From Streptomyces sp. MBT53 (GTDB lineage: Bacteria > Actinomycetota > Actinomycetes > Streptomycetales > Streptomycetaceae): 55,000 nt of DNA. This document shows, piece by piece, positions 1 through 8,823 of this stretch. Numbering within the stretch: the stretch's first letter is position 1; every line of letters starts with the position of its first letter. The position numbers and the translations under genes are program-made. The stretch is taken from positions 1 through 55,000 of the forward strand of contig NZ_JAEQAZ010000041.1 in assembly GCF_016654115.1 (NCBI RefSeq), written 5' to 3'. The notes beneath the pieces are model-generated. The model did not search any database. It was given only the letters and a program-made list of their open reading frames with translations, and had not been told where the DNA came from.

Positions 1-110
1 CACGGCCGCCGAGGTCCGGTCCCTGGCCGCGCGGGTCAGTTCCCGCAGGACAGCGGGTGCATACGTTTCCTCCACCACCCGTGAAACGGGACGACCGAGG
101 AGGCAGGCTC

Positions 111-1457
111 GTGACGGAAAGCCAGTTGGACACGTGTGTGATCGGGGCGGGGCCCGCCGGACTGGCGGTCGCCAGGGCGCTGGCGGAGCGGGGGCTGCCG
201 TACACGCATCTGGAGCGGCACACCGGGGTCGGCGGGATCTGGGACATCGAGAATCCGGGCGGGCCGATGTACGAGTCGGCGCACTTCATCTCCAGCCGGA
301 CCCTGTCGGGCTTCAGCGGTTTCCCCATGCCCGATCACTTCGCGGACTATCCGCCGCACCGGCAGATCCTGTCGTATCTGCGGTCCTTCGCCGACGCCTA
401 CGGGCTGACGGACCGGATCGAGTTCGGCGCCGGGGTCGCGAGCGTCGAGAAGAACGCGGACGGCACCTGGACGGTCGTCCGCACCGACGGGCGGGAGAGT
501 CTGCACGGGCAGGTGGTGGTGTGCACGGGCTCCCAGTGGCACCCCAACATCCCTGACATTCCTGGGGAGTTCAGCGGGGAGGTCCGGCACACCGTCGGTT
601 ATCGCAGCGCCGAGGAGCTGCGCGGCAAGCGGGTGCTGGTCGTGGGCGCGGGGAACTCCGGATGTGACATCGCGTGCGACGCGGCCAGGGCGGCGGACCG
701 TGCGGTGATCAGCATGCGGCGCGGGTACTGGTTCATCCCCAAGCATCTCTTCGGGCGGCCGGTGGACACCATCGCCAACAGCGGTCCGCATCTGCCGATG
801 TGGCTGGCGCAGCGGCTCTTCGGCGGTCTGCTGCGGATCGTCAACGGCGATCCGACGCGCCTGGGCCTGCAGAAGCCGGACCACAAGCTCTTCGAGACGC
901 ACCCGGCGATCAACTCGATGCTGATCCACCACCTCCAGCACGGCGACATCACCGCCCGGCCCGGCATCGCCCGCGCCGAGGGCAGCACCGTGCACTTCAC
1001 GGACGGCACGAGCGACGACTTCGACCTGATCCTGTTGGCCACCGGCTTCGTCCACAAAGTCCCGGTCGCACAGCGGTACTTCGGCGACGAGCAGCATCCC
1101 GACCTGTATCTGTCGTCGTTCTCGCGCGAGCACCGGGGCCTGTTCGGGATCGGGTTCGTCGAGACCAACGCCGGGGCGTACCAACTCTTCGACATGCAGG
1201 CGCAGTTGATCGCCGGGTATCTGCACGACGCGCGCCACGGCCTGGCCGACGCGGAGCGGTTCACGCAGATGATCCGCGCCGACCGGCCGGATCTGTCCGG
1301 CGGGCTGAAGTTCGTCGCCTCGCCCCGGCACACCGGCTACGTCGACAGCGGGGCGTTCGTGAAGTACCTCGGCAAGGTGGCCCGGCAGATGGGCTGGCGC
1401 ACCGAGGGCCAGGCGCCGCCGGTGCGGTCTCCGCGACGGGTGGAGACGGCGGCATGA
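111..1457 (+). CDS. flavin-containing monooxygenase (FMO/BVMO superfamily)
   Basis: Predicted 448-aa FAD- and NADPH-dependent monooxygenase that oxygenates a soft nucleophile or carbonyl substrate. An N-terminal Rossmann FAD motif GAGPAG lies at residues 12-17. The FMO fingerprint (FSG...H...Y) sits just before a second dinucleotide motif, VGAGNSG near residue 180, and an ATGF motif lies near the C-terminus; the FMO rather than the BVMO (HxxxWP) fingerprint is present. The frame is open further upstream (GTG at 57), but the GTG at 111 is chosen because GAGGAGG lies 8 nt ahead of it. It overlaps the SDR gene by 4 bases (ATGA), so it is the first visible gene of an FMO-SDR-ALDH operon. The substrate cannot be told from sequence. 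Confidence 0.9.
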   Translation: MTESQLDTCVIGAGPAGLAVARALAERGLPYTHLERHTGVGGIWDIENPGGPMYESAHFISSRTLSGFSGFPMPDHFADYPPHRQILSYLRSFADAYGLTDRIEFGAGVASVEKNADGTWTVVRTDGRESLHGQVVVCTGSQWHPNIPDIPGEFSGEVRHTVGYRSAEELRGKRVLVVGAGNSGCDIACDAARAADRAVISMRRGYWFIPKHLFGRPVDTIANSGPHLPMWLAQRLFGGLLRIVNGDPTRLGLQKPDHKLFETHPAINSMLIHHLQHGDITARPGIARAEGSTVHFTDGTSDDFDLILLATGFVHKVPVAQRYFGDEQHPDLYLSSFSREHRGLFGIGFVETNAGAYQLFDMQAQLIAGYLHDARHGLADAERFTQMIRADRPDLSGGLKFVASPRHTGYVDSGAFVKYLGKVARQMGWRTEGQAPPVRSPRRVETAA

Positions 1458-2332
1458 GGCGGTTCGACTTCACCGACAAGGTCGTGCTGGTGACCGGTGG
1501 CGCGGGCGGTATCGGCAGTGCGCTGTGCCAACGCTTCGCGGCGGGCGGCGCGCGCTGTGTCGTCGTCGACATCGACGGGGCCCGTGCCGAGAAGGTGGCC
1601 GCCGCGCTGCCCGGTGCCGGGCACTCGGGCATCGGCTGCGATCTGACCCAACGCGCCCAGCTGGAGGGGCTGTTCGAGCGGGTCGGCGAGGTGCACGGCC
1701 GGCTCGACGTGCTGGTGAACAACGTGGGCATGACCAGCTCGGAGCGGTTCGACGCGCGCAGCGTCGAGAGCATCGAGCAGGAGATCACCCTCAATCTGAC
1801 CTCCCCGCTGGTCGCCACCCGGATCGCGATCCCCCTGCTGAAGGCCTCGCGGGACGCCCGGGTGGTCACCACGGTCTCCCTGGGCGGGATCTTCCCGCTG
1901 GGCGAGACCCCGATCTACACGGCGTCCAAGTTCGGGCTGCGCGGCGCGATGCTCGCCATCGGCCTGGATCTGCGTGGCAGGGGCATCCTGGCGGGGTCGG
2001 TGCTGCCCTCGGCGACCGACACCCGGATGCTGCGCCAGGAGGCCGTGGACGGCGGCAACTCGATGCAGTTCCAGGACCGCCCGCAGCAGCCGGCGAACGT
2101 CGTCGCGGCCGTCGTGAGCCTGCTGGACAGGCCACGGCTTGAGGCATACCCCCGGTCCGGCGAGTCCCGTCTGGTGCGGTGCGCGATGCTCGTCCCGAAC
2201 CTGCTGCCCAGGATCTTCCCCCTGTTCCGCAGGCGCGGCGACCGCGGAATGGCCCGCTATCTGGAGGACTTGCGCGGTCGCGGACTGGCCCGACAGACCG
2301 ACGGGCGCTGGGAGTTGGTGGAGGAGGCATGA
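1454..2332 (+). CDS. short-chain dehydrogenase/reductase
   Basis: A 292-aa classical SDR that interconverts an alcohol and a ketone or aldehyde with NAD(P). The cofactor motif TGGAGGIG spans residues 14-21, NNVG is near residue 90, and the catalytic YxxxK is Y155/K159 (YTASK). It is longer than the roughly 250-aa family norm; an extra C-terminal stretch of about 50 residues, rich in Arg and Leu, resembles long-chain or lipid-acting SDRs. The start overlaps the FMO stop and its own stop overlaps the aldehyde dehydrogenase start, both as ATGA, so the three proteins are translationally coupled. It probably handles the product of the monooxygenase or supplies an aldehyde to the next enzyme (inference). 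Confidence 0.9.
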   Translation: MRRFDFTDKVVLVTGGAGGIGSALCQRFAAGGARCVVVDIDGARAEKVAAALPGAGHSGIGCDLTQRAQLEGLFERVGEVHGRLDVLVNNVGMTSSERFDARSVESIEQEITLNLTSPLVATRIAIPLLKASRDARVVTTVSLGGIFPLGETPIYTASKFGLRGAMLAIGLDLRGRGILAGSVLPSATDTRMLRQEAVDGGNSMQFQDRPQQPANVVAAVVSLLDRPRLEAYPRSGESRLVRCAMLVPNLLPRIFPLFRRRGDRGMARYLEDLRGRGLARQTDGRWELVEEA

Positions 2333-3741
2333 CCAGGAACGAGAACCTGACCGTCGTCAACCCGGCCACCGGCGAGCCGCTCGCCACCCTGCCCGCCGCG
2401 AGCGCCGACGACGTCACCAAGGCCGCCGAACAGGCCCGACTCGCCTACGACTCCGGGGTGTGGTCGCGGCTGCCGGTCCGCGAGCGGAGTGCCGTACTGC
2501 TGCGGCTGGCCGACCTGATGGAACGGGACGCCGAACTCCTCGCCCGGCTCGACAGCGAGGACGCGGGCAAGCCGATCACGGAGTGCCGTACGGGAGATGT
2601 GCCGGGAGCGGTCGAGGCGATCCGCTGGTTCGCCGAGGCGGCCGACAAGGTCTTCGGCCGACTCGCGCCGAGCGGGACCGACGCGCTCGGTCTCGTCAGC
2701 CGCGAGCCGGTCGGTGTCGGCGCGGCGATCCTGCCGTGGAACTACCCGCTGGCGATGGCCAGTTGGAAGGTCGGCCCCGCGCTGGCCGCCGGCAACTGCC
2801 TCCTCGTGAAGCCCGCCGAGGCCACCCCGCGCTCGGCCCTCCACCTCGCCGCGCTCGCCACCGAGGCCGGCCTGCCCGACGGCGTGCTCACGGTGCTGCC
2901 CGGCTACGGCGCGGAGGCCGGCGCAGCCCTCGCCCACGACCCCCTCGTCCGGGCCCTCTCCTTCACCGGCTCGACCGCCACCGGCCGCCGCGTCCTCAGG
3001 GCAGCCGCCGACAGCAACTTCAAACGCGTCTCCCTGGAGATGGGTGGCAAGAGCCCGCAGGTGCTGATGGCCGACGCGCTCTCCTACGGCGACGAGCTGA
3101 TCGGCGACGTGATCGAGGCCGCGTTCCTGACGATGGGGCAGAACTGCACCGCCGGCTCAAGGGTGTTGGTGCACCGGAGCATCGCCGAGGAGGTCGTGGA
3201 GCGGTTCACGGCGGCGGCGCGGGAACTCGTCGTCGGCGATCCGGCCGACCCGCGGACCCAGCAGGGGCCGCTCATCGACCGCGCCGCCTTCGACCGGGTC
3301 GCGGGTGCCGTCGACGCCGCCCGCGCGGCCGGGGCCCAGATCCACACGGCGGGACTCCCCCACGGGCTCCCCGCGCACGGCGCCTACTACCCGCCCACCG
3401 TGATCACCCGCGCTCCCGCCGAAAGCGCCGTACTCACAAGGGAGTTGTTCGGTCCGGTGGTCACCGTCGAGACCTTCGGCTCCGAGGAGGAGGCGGTCAG
3501 GATGGCGAACGCCACCGAGTACGGGCTCGCCGCCTCCGTGTGGACCCGCGATCTCGACACCGCGCTGCGGCTGGCCCGTGGCATCGAGGCGGGCGTGGTC
3601 TCCGTCAACTCCTACAGCGAGGGGGACATCACCACCCCGTTCGGCGGCTGGAAGCAGTCCGGGTTCGGCGGCGCGGAGAAGTCGACGAACGCCTTCGACC
3701 AGTGGACGCGGGAGAAGTCGGTCTGGATCCGCACCCGTTGA
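2329..3741 (+). CDS. NAD(P)-dependent aldehyde dehydrogenase
   Basis: A 470-aa member of the ALDH superfamily that oxidises an aldehyde to its carboxylate. The general-base glutamate is E237 in LEMGGKS and the catalytic cysteine is C273 in GQNCTAG, with the usual spacing of 36. The substrate-binding signature PWNYPL is present and length is typical. The ATG overlaps the SDR stop by 4 bases with GGAGG just upstream. As last gene of the operon it would complete an oxidation sequence from monooxygenase to alcohol/ketone dehydrogenase to acid. The convergent AraC gene ends 5 bases beyond the stop. The substrate is unknown. Confidence 0.92.
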   Translation: MTRNENLTVVNPATGEPLATLPAASADDVTKAAEQARLAYDSGVWSRLPVRERSAVLLRLADLMERDAELLARLDSEDAGKPITECRTGDVPGAVEAIRWFAEAADKVFGRLAPSGTDALGLVSREPVGVGAAILPWNYPLAMASWKVGPALAAGNCLLVKPAEATPRSALHLAALATEAGLPDGVLTVLPGYGAEAGAALAHDPLVRALSFTGSTATGRRVLRAAADSNFKRVSLEMGGKSPQVLMADALSYGDELIGDVIEAAFLTMGQNCTAGSRVLVHRSIAEEVVERFTAAARELVVGDPADPRTQQGPLIDRAAFDRVAGAVDAARAAGAQIHTAGLPHGLPAHGAYYPPTVITRAPAESAVLTRELFGPVVTVETFGSEEEAVRMANATEYGLAASVWTRDLDTALRLARGIEAGVVSVNSYSEGDITTPFGGWKQSGFGGAEKSTNAFDQWTREKSVWIRTR

Positions 3742-3746
3742 CCCGG

Positions 3747-4826
3747 TTACTCGCGGTGCGCCGCCGCTTGGAGCAGCCGCTCCCGCAGCTGGACCGGGGA
3801 GGTGCCGTGCCAGCGGCGTACCGCGCGGCGCAGGGCGCGTTCGTCGGAGAAGCCCGCCCGGTGGGCGATGTCACGCAGCGTCAACTCCGGGCGCAGCAGC
3901 AGCTGTTCGACGCGTTCCCGGCGTACTCCCTCGGCCAGTGCCTCGTAGGTGGTGCCGCAGTCGGCCAGTCGGCGGCGCAGGGTCCGCTCGCTGGTCGCGT
4001 GCCGTCGTGCCTGTTCGCCGAAGGAGGGGATCACCGGGAGGCTCTGCGCGACGGACACCTCCAGCACTTCCAGGAGGTCCTGCTGTCCGGTGCGGGAGGC
4101 GAGTTGGGTGTCGAGCGTCTCCAGGGTCGAGGCGTATGTCACCCGGTCGCGGCCGGGCATCGGGGCGCGGGCCCACGCGGGGTCGATGACGATGCGGTCG
4201 GCCGGGGCGCGGAAGCGGACCGGACAGCCGAACACGGCGTCGTACAGGGCGTGTTGACGGGGTGGCGGGGCGGAGAACTCCACCACGCGCGGGGCGAAGT
4301 CCGGGCCGATGGCCAGTCGGGACACGGTGACCACTGAGGCGAGCCCCTCCTCGATGAGGAAGGAGGCCACGCTCGGGTCGACGGCGGGATCGGGGAGGTC
4401 GGCGCGCAGCACGAAGGCGCCGTCCTCGTCCACGCCGGTCGACCACACGGTCATCGCGCCGGAGAGGTTCTGGTACCGCACCCCGGTCTCGATGGCGTGG
4501 CGCAGGGTGTCGGCGGCCAGCAGCGCGAAGCCGAGCAGGCCCCACGCGGTGAGGTGCTGCGCCGCGCCGACCTTCAGGCCCAGCCGTTCGTCCCCGGTGA
4601 GCTCCACCGCGCGCCGGATCACCGCGCTGCCCTGCCGGTACGACACCCGTAGCGCGGCGGACCGCATCAGCGTCTCGTCCAGGCCGACCTGGCTCAGCAG
4701 GGGCCGCAGGTCGATGCCGCGTTCGTCGGCGACGGTGACGAGATAGCGCAGGATGTTCGGCTGGATCGTCGCCGATGTGCTGCGGCTCGTCCCGTGCGGG
4801 TCCGCCGGGGCCGGGTCGGGGAACAT
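3747..4826 (-). CDS. AraC-family regulator (VirS-like, arabinose-binding-type N domain)
   Basis: A 359-aa transcription factor with an N-terminal ligand-binding domain of the Arabinose_bd type (begins near NILRYLVTVADERGIDL) and a C-terminal AraC HTH (TSERTLRRRLADCGTTY, then LTLRDIAHRAGFSDERALRRAVRRW). The start is set at 4826 because GAGGAGG precedes that ATG; the frame continues to 4907 without a better site. A TACGGT -10-like box lies at 4852-4857. It is tail-to-tail with the FMO-SDR-ALDH operon and is its likely regulator. The pairing of this regulator type with FMO, SDR and dehydrogenase genes recalls the mycobacterial virS/mymA locus (family knowledge, not a shown orthology). Confidence 0.88.
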   Translation of the reverse strand: MFPDPAPADPHGTSRSTSATIQPNILRYLVTVADERGIDLRPLLSQVGLDETLMRSAALRVSYRQGSAVIRRAVELTGDERLGLKVGAAQHLTAWGLLGFALLAADTLRHAIETGVRYQNLSGAMTVWSTGVDEDGAFVLRADLPDPAVDPSVASFLIEEGLASVVTVSRLAIGPDFAPRVVEFSAPPPRQHALYDAVFGCPVRFRAPADRIVIDPAWARAPMPGRDRVTYASTLETLDTQLASRTGQQDLLEVLEVSVAQSLPVIPSFGEQARRHATSERTLRRRLADCGTTYEALAEGVRRERVEQLLLRPELTLRDIAHRAGFSDERALRRAVRRWHGTSPVQLRERLLQAAAHRE

Positions 4827-4946
4827 CGCACTCACCTCCTCGTGGGCGACCACCGTAAGCACCCGGGCCGCACCGGTCGTGCCCACTGGCCTCCGGAGTC
4901 CCCTCAACGGCCCCCGGCGTCCTGCGTCCGTCCCGCACCGCCTGAC

Positions 4947-4952
4947 TACGGT
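4947..4952 (+). promoter_or_regulatory. TANNNT -10 box for leaderless MFS gene
   Basis: TACGGT lies 6 nt before the ATG at 4959 and there is no ribosome site between, the usual spacing of leaderless actinobacterial transcripts. Confidence 0.5.
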
Positions 4953-4958
4953 CCCTGC

Positions 4959-6149
4959 ATGTCAGTCAGCGCTCCAAGCCGGGCCGAGAGCGGGCGTCGC
5001 GCCCCCAGGGCGGGCGCCCGGAGGGTGGCGACGCTCGCGTTCGCCGCCCAGGGTGTGTCCGTCGCCGCCGTGTACACGACCGTCCCCGCGGTCACCGAGC
5101 ACCAGGGGCTCTCCCCGCTCCTGACGACCGCCACGCTGGTCGCGGTCGCCCTGGCGGCCGGGTTCGGCAGCTTTCTCGGGCTGGCCGCGGTCCGTGTCGC
5201 CGGTCCGGTCGCCACGATGCGCGGCGCCCTGCTCACGGCCGCCGTCGCGCTCACCCTGATCGGACAGGCGCCCGGCCCGGGGACCACCGTCTGCGCCTAC
5301 GTCCTCTTCGGTCTCGCGGTGGGCGGCCTCGACGTCGGGATCAACACCCGTGCCGCCGCGATCGAACGCGCCTACGGCCGCAGCGTGTTCGGATCCTTCT
5401 ACACGGCGTGGAGCGTGGGCGGTGTGCTCGCGGCCCTGCTCACCGCCGGGGCGGCCCGTCTCGACCGGCCCGTGGGCGACGGCCTGGCCGTGCAGGCGGG
5501 CATCCTGCTGCTCGTCGCCTGCTGTCTGCGTACGCACGTCCTTCCCGTCGCCCAAGTGCCGTCTGCGCAACCGCCGTTGGGTCGTCGGCTGTGGCTGCGG
5601 CTGCTCCCCTTCGGTCTGGTCCTACTCGTCGTCTACGTCGTGGACTCGACGGTCTCCGCCTGGTCGGCGGTCTATCTGCGCCAGACCCTCGCCGCGTCGC
5701 TCACGGTCGCGCCGATGGCGTACGCGGCGTACCAGGCCGGCACGGTCGTCGGCCGCGCGAGCGTGGACCGGCTGGTGCAGCGGGTCGGGACGGTCGCCAT
5801 CGTACGCACGGCCGCCGTGGTGGTGGCGGGTGCGCTGGCGGGCATGGCCATGGCTCCGAGCTGGCCGTTCGCCGTGCTCGCGGCCGGGGTGGTGGGCCTG
5901 GGGGCGTCGGTGCTCGCCCCGCTGTGTCTGGCCTCCGCCGCGCGGCTGCGCCCGGCCGCCTCGGAAGCGGTCCTGGCCCGGCTGAACCTCTTCAACTACG
6001 CGGGTGTCCTCACCGGTGGCGCGGTGAGCGGACTGCTCGGCTCCACCGGCGAGTTCCGGCTCGCGTACGCGGCACCGGCCGCCCTGGCGCTGCTCGTCCT
6101 GACCGCGGCCCGGCACTTCACCCGGCCACCCGCGACATCCCAGGCGTAG
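4959..6149 (+). CDS. MFS transporter (12-TM exporter type)
   Basis: A 396-aa polytopic membrane protein with about 12 hydrophobic segments, an arginine-rich cytoplasmic N-terminus and the MFS pattern of two six-helix halves. The motif LGLAAVRVAG after helix 2 and the loop GRASVDRLVQRVG between halves fit MFS. Similar Streptomyces proteins are annotated as sugar or drug transporters; the substrate is not evident. The ATG at 4959 is preferred because a TANNNT box directly precedes it, suggesting a leaderless mRNA. The last 15 or so codons are part of the 129-bp tandem repeat that continues after the stop codon. The gene is divergent from the AraC regulator. Confidence 0.87.
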   Translation: MSVSAPSRAESGRRAPRAGARRVATLAFAAQGVSVAAVYTTVPAVTEHQGLSPLLTTATLVAVALAAGFGSFLGLAAVRVAGPVATMRGALLTAAVALTLIGQAPGPGTTVCAYVLFGLAVGGLDVGINTRAAAIERAYGRSVFGSFYTAWSVGGVLAALLTAGAARLDRPVGDGLAVQAGILLLVACCLRTHVLPVAQVPSAQPPLGRRLWLRLLPFGLVLLVVYVVDSTVSAWSAVYLRQTLAASLTVAPMAYAAYQAGTVVGRASVDRLVQRVGTVAIVRTAAVVVAGALAGMAMAPSWPFAVLAAGVVGLGASVLAPLCLASAARLRPAASEAVLARLNLFNYAGVLTGGAVSGLLGSTGEFRLAYAAPAALALLVLTAARHFTRPPATSQA

Positions 6150-6440
6150 CAGGCAAGCCAGACAACGGGCCGACCACGACCAGTCCCGGCTCCCGCACAC
6201 AGCACCAGCCCCCTGACACTGCCCATCCTGGCCGCCACCCGACACTTCACCCAGCCACCCGCGACGTCCCAGGCGTAGCAGGCAAGCCAGACAACGGGCC
6301 GACCATGACCAGTCCTGGCTCCCGCACACAGCACCAGCCCCCTGGCACTGCCCATCCTGGCCGACGCCTGACACTTCACCCGGCCACCGGCGACATCCGA
6401 GGCGTAGCGAACAAGCCAGGCGATGGGCGGGATATGGCCA
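6078..6440. repeat. degenerate 129-bp tandem repeat of the MFS gene 3' end
   Basis: Units begin with CACTTCACCC at 6114, 6243 and 6372, a period of exactly 129 bases (43 codons). Units 1 and 2 differ at roughly ten positions; unit 3 is truncated and more diverged, fading near 6440. Homology extends upstream of 6114 into the MFS coding sequence: the translated end of each unit (ILAATRHFTQPPATSQA then stop in unit 2) mirrors the true MFS C-terminus (LTAARHFTRPPATSQA then stop). The array therefore looks like repeated duplication of the gene's 3' tail including its stop codon. It fills most of the intergenic space before the phosphoesterase. Confidence 0.85.
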
Positions 6441-6494
6441 GTCCATGGGCAGGCGGCAATCGGTCGTTCAACCGGCGCTGCCAGCGTCGCGCCC
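6150..6494. other. 345-bp intergenic region with repeat array and phosphoesterase leader
   Basis: Bases 6150-6440 are occupied by the tandem repeat. From 6440 to 6494 there is unique sequence with GTTCAACCGGC at 6466, which loosely resembles one PHO-box half (GTTCACC). No gene is supported here, although one frame stays open through the repeats. Confidence 0.5.
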
Positions 6495-8096
6495 ATGAAC
6501 ACTCCTCGCATGGGCCTTCCCGACCGGCTCGCCGACACCCTGAGCATGCCCGAGCAACACGAGTACCTCCGCCGCGCCTTCTCCCGGCGCGGTCTGCTGC
6601 GCGGTGGCGCGGTCGCCGCCACCGGTGTCGCCCTCGCGGGCGGCGGGGGTGTCGCGGCGGCGGCGACGCCCACGCTGGTGCCTGCTTCGACCACGTCTAC
6701 CGTGCACGGTTCGCTGGTGGCGCCGTTCGGCAGGCACCTCGCCTACGGCGCCGATCCCCGGACCCAGATGCGGGTGTCCTGGCAGGTGCCTCTGCCGGTC
6801 AGCAAACCGTTCCTCCGGATCGGCAGAAGTCCCCTCGACCTGAGCCACCGCATACCGGCCGAGGTGCGCGACCTGTTCACACCGGCCGGGATCGGCAAGA
6901 GCGCCGACATCGACCAGTACTACGTGCACGCGGCGCTGGACAACCTGAGCCCCGACACGACGTACTACTACGGCGTCGGCCACGACGGCTTCGACCCCGC
7001 CGACCCGGGCGCCGCGCACGCCATCTACTCGTTCACCACCGCGCCCCGCACGCACAGCACCCGGCCGTTCACGTTCACCGCCTTCGGTGACCAGAACCCG
7101 AGTTACACCTCGATCGGCCTCAACGCCCTTGTCCAGGCGCAGAGTCCGGCCTTCCACCTGCACGCGGGCGACATCTGCTACGCCGAGGAGACCGGCCACG
7201 GGCTGCCCGGGGACGCGGGCAACTACGACGCCCGCCAGTGGGATTCGTTCCTGGCGCAGATCGAGCCGCTCTCCAGCCGGGTGCCGTGGATGGTGGCGTT
7301 CGGCAACCACGACATGGAGTCCTGGTACTCCCCCAACGGCTACGGCGGCAACGAGGCCCGTTTCACCCTCCCCGGCAACGGTTTTGACGCCTCGTCAGCT
7401 CCCGGTGTCTACTCCTTCGTCCACGGCAACGTGGGTGTGGTCTCGGTCGACGCGAACGACGTGTCGTACGAGATCCCCGCCAACATCGGCTACACCGCGG
7501 GCAAGCAGACCGCCTGGCTCGACAAGCGGCTCGGCGAGCTGCGGGCCCGTACGGACGTCGACTTCGTCGTCGTCTTCCACCACCACTGCGCCTTCTCCAC
7601 CACCAGCTCGCACGCCTCCGAGGGCGGGGTGCGCGAGCAGTGGGTGCCGCTGTACGAGAAGCACCAGGTGGACCTGGTGGTCAACGGCCACAACCACGTC
7701 TACGAGCGCACCGACCCGGTCGTCCAGGACAAGGCCGTACGGTCCCTGCCGATCGGCGGCACCCACGAGCCTGCCAAGGGCGGTGTGGTGTACGTGACGG
7801 CGGGCGCGGGCGGCGAGAGCGTGTACAGCTTCCCGGTGGCCGACAGCTATGAGGGCCACGAGGACGCGATCGACTCGGTGCCGACGTACTGGACGGGCAA
7901 GGACGGCAAGGTCACCGAGAACGTCGACTGGTCCCGGGTGCGCTACACCGGTTACTCGTTCATCCGCGTCGACGTCGCCCCGGCCACACCCGGCCGTACG
8001 ACGACGCTCACGGTCCGGGCGCTGGCCGCGACCGGCGCGGAGGTCGACCGGTTCACGGTCTCCCGCAAGGTGAAGAAGGCAGGGCACGGCTACTAG
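6495..8096 (+). CDS. secreted purple acid phosphatase-like metallophosphoesterase (Tat signal)
   Basis: A 533-aa exported phosphoesterase. The N-terminus carries a twin-arginine signal (FSRRGLLRGG followed by an alanine-rich hydrophobic stretch). A fibronectin-like PAP N-domain follows (residues about 75-185), then a calcineurin-like domain with FGDQN, AGDICYAEE, GNHDME, FHHHCAF and NGHNHVYER, the metal ligands of the dinuclear centre. It probably releases phosphate from organic esters outside the membrane. Start 6495 is taken because it leaves a signal of normal length; ATGs at 6510 and 6546 also remain possible. A weak PHO-box-like element upstream would fit phosphate control, but this is not firm. 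A strong hairpin follows the gene. Confidence 0.92.
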   Translation: MNTPRMGLPDRLADTLSMPEQHEYLRRAFSRRGLLRGGAVAATGVALAGGGGVAAAATPTLVPASTTSTVHGSLVAPFGRHLAYGADPRTQMRVSWQVPLPVSKPFLRIGRSPLDLSHRIPAEVRDLFTPAGIGKSADIDQYYVHAALDNLSPDTTYYYGVGHDGFDPADPGAAHAIYSFTTAPRTHSTRPFTFTAFGDQNPSYTSIGLNALVQAQSPAFHLHAGDICYAEETGHGLPGDAGNYDARQWDSFLAQIEPLSSRVPWMVAFGNHDMESWYSPNGYGGNEARFTLPGNGFDASSAPGVYSFVHGNVGVVSVDANDVSYEIPANIGYTAGKQTAWLDKRLGELRARTDVDFVVVFHHHCAFSTTSSHASEGGVREQWVPLYEKHQVDLVVNGHNHVYERTDPVVQDKAVRSLPIGGTHEPAKGGVVYVTAGAGGESVYSFPVADSYEGHEDAIDSVPTYWTGKDGKVTENVDWSRVRYTGYSFIRVDVAPATPGRTTTLTVRALAATGAEVDRFTVSRKVKKAGHGY

Positions 8097-8124
8097 GCAC
8101 GCTTTTGCCAGGAGGACACGGAGA

Positions 8125-8153
8125 GCGGCCACCGGCGTGGTGCCGGTGGCCGC
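8125..8153. terminator. bidirectional hairpin terminator
   Basis: Perfect 12-bp inverted repeat GCGGCCACCGGC / GCCGGTGGCCGC with a 5-base loop, between two convergent genes. Confidence 0.8.
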
Positions 8154-8170
8154 CGTCCGCAGGTGGTGTC

Positions 8171-8776
8171 TCAACTCGCCCTGGCGAGCAGGGCCTTGGC
8201 GTGGCGGCGGGGTTCCAGGGCCGCTGCCACGAGGTAGCTGCCGCCGCCCGCGAGGGCGAGCACCCAGTACAGGGGTGCGCCGTGGAGGAAGAGCGCGGCG
8301 GAGGAGGTGAGGGCGAGCCAGGTGCCGAGGACGTACTGGAGGCGATCGCGGTAGACGGCACCTCCGGCGAGGTAGAGGAGTCCCACGACGAGCCCGGAGG
8401 CGGTGGGCCACATGAGGGTGTGCACCTTCTGCTCGTCGAGGGCCGCGCTCAGCGCGGTGATGATCAGGAACAGGGCGCCGAAGCCGATCGGCCAGGACGC
8501 GGCGAGCAGGTTCCCGGCCAGCGCGTCGGGGCCGCGGACTCCGCGCAGCGCCTTGGAGGTGATAACGCCGGTGACGACGACACCGGCGAGCAGGCCTACG
8601 ACGAGCAGCGAGGCCGGTATCGCGGACGGCAGGTCCACGAGGGGATCGTCGCCGTGGGTGAGCGCGTTCACGCCGTGCCCGACGAGCCAGGCGAGGCCGA
8701 AACTGACGTACGACAGACGGTTGTCGAGGACGACGCTCACCGCGGACCGCTGCTGGTTGTAGGTGGTGTGGGACAT
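8171..8776 (-). CDS. integral membrane protein, function unknown
   Basis: A 201-aa protein with about six hydrophobic segments (for example SLLVVGLLAGVVVTGVIT and FGALFLIITALSAAL) and no recognised catalytic motif. ATG 8776 has GGAGG 6 nt upstream. It follows the ABC permease by 47 bases on the same strand, so it is probably the third gene of the ABC operon and may be an accessory membrane component (inference from position). Its 3' end faces the phosphoesterase gene with a shared hairpin between them. I do not recognise a named family; Streptomyces genomes hold many similar DUF-type membrane proteins. Confidence 0.75.
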   Translation of the reverse strand: MSHTTYNQQRSAVSVVLDNRLSYVSFGLAWLVGHGVNALTHGDDPLVDLPSAIPASLLVVGLLAGVVVTGVITSKALRGVRGPDALAGNLLAASWPIGFGALFLIITALSAALDEQKVHTLMWPTASGLVVGLLYLAGGAVYRDRLQYVLGTWLALTSSAALFLHGAPLYWVLALAGGGSYLVAAALEPRRHAKALLARAS

Positions 8777-8823
8777 GGTGGCCTCCGTGAAGTGCTCTGG
8801 TGGGGACGCGAGTTGGGGGGAAC

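Noticed and set aside
1..110. Gene upstream of the FMO
   Set aside because: All frames are short or shared with the FMO; only a small CCCGC/GCGGG hairpin (42-57) was seen, too weak to call a terminator.
6114..6440. CRISPR array
   Set aside because: Units are 129 bp with no repeat/spacer alternation, and they are homologous to the MFS coding tail.
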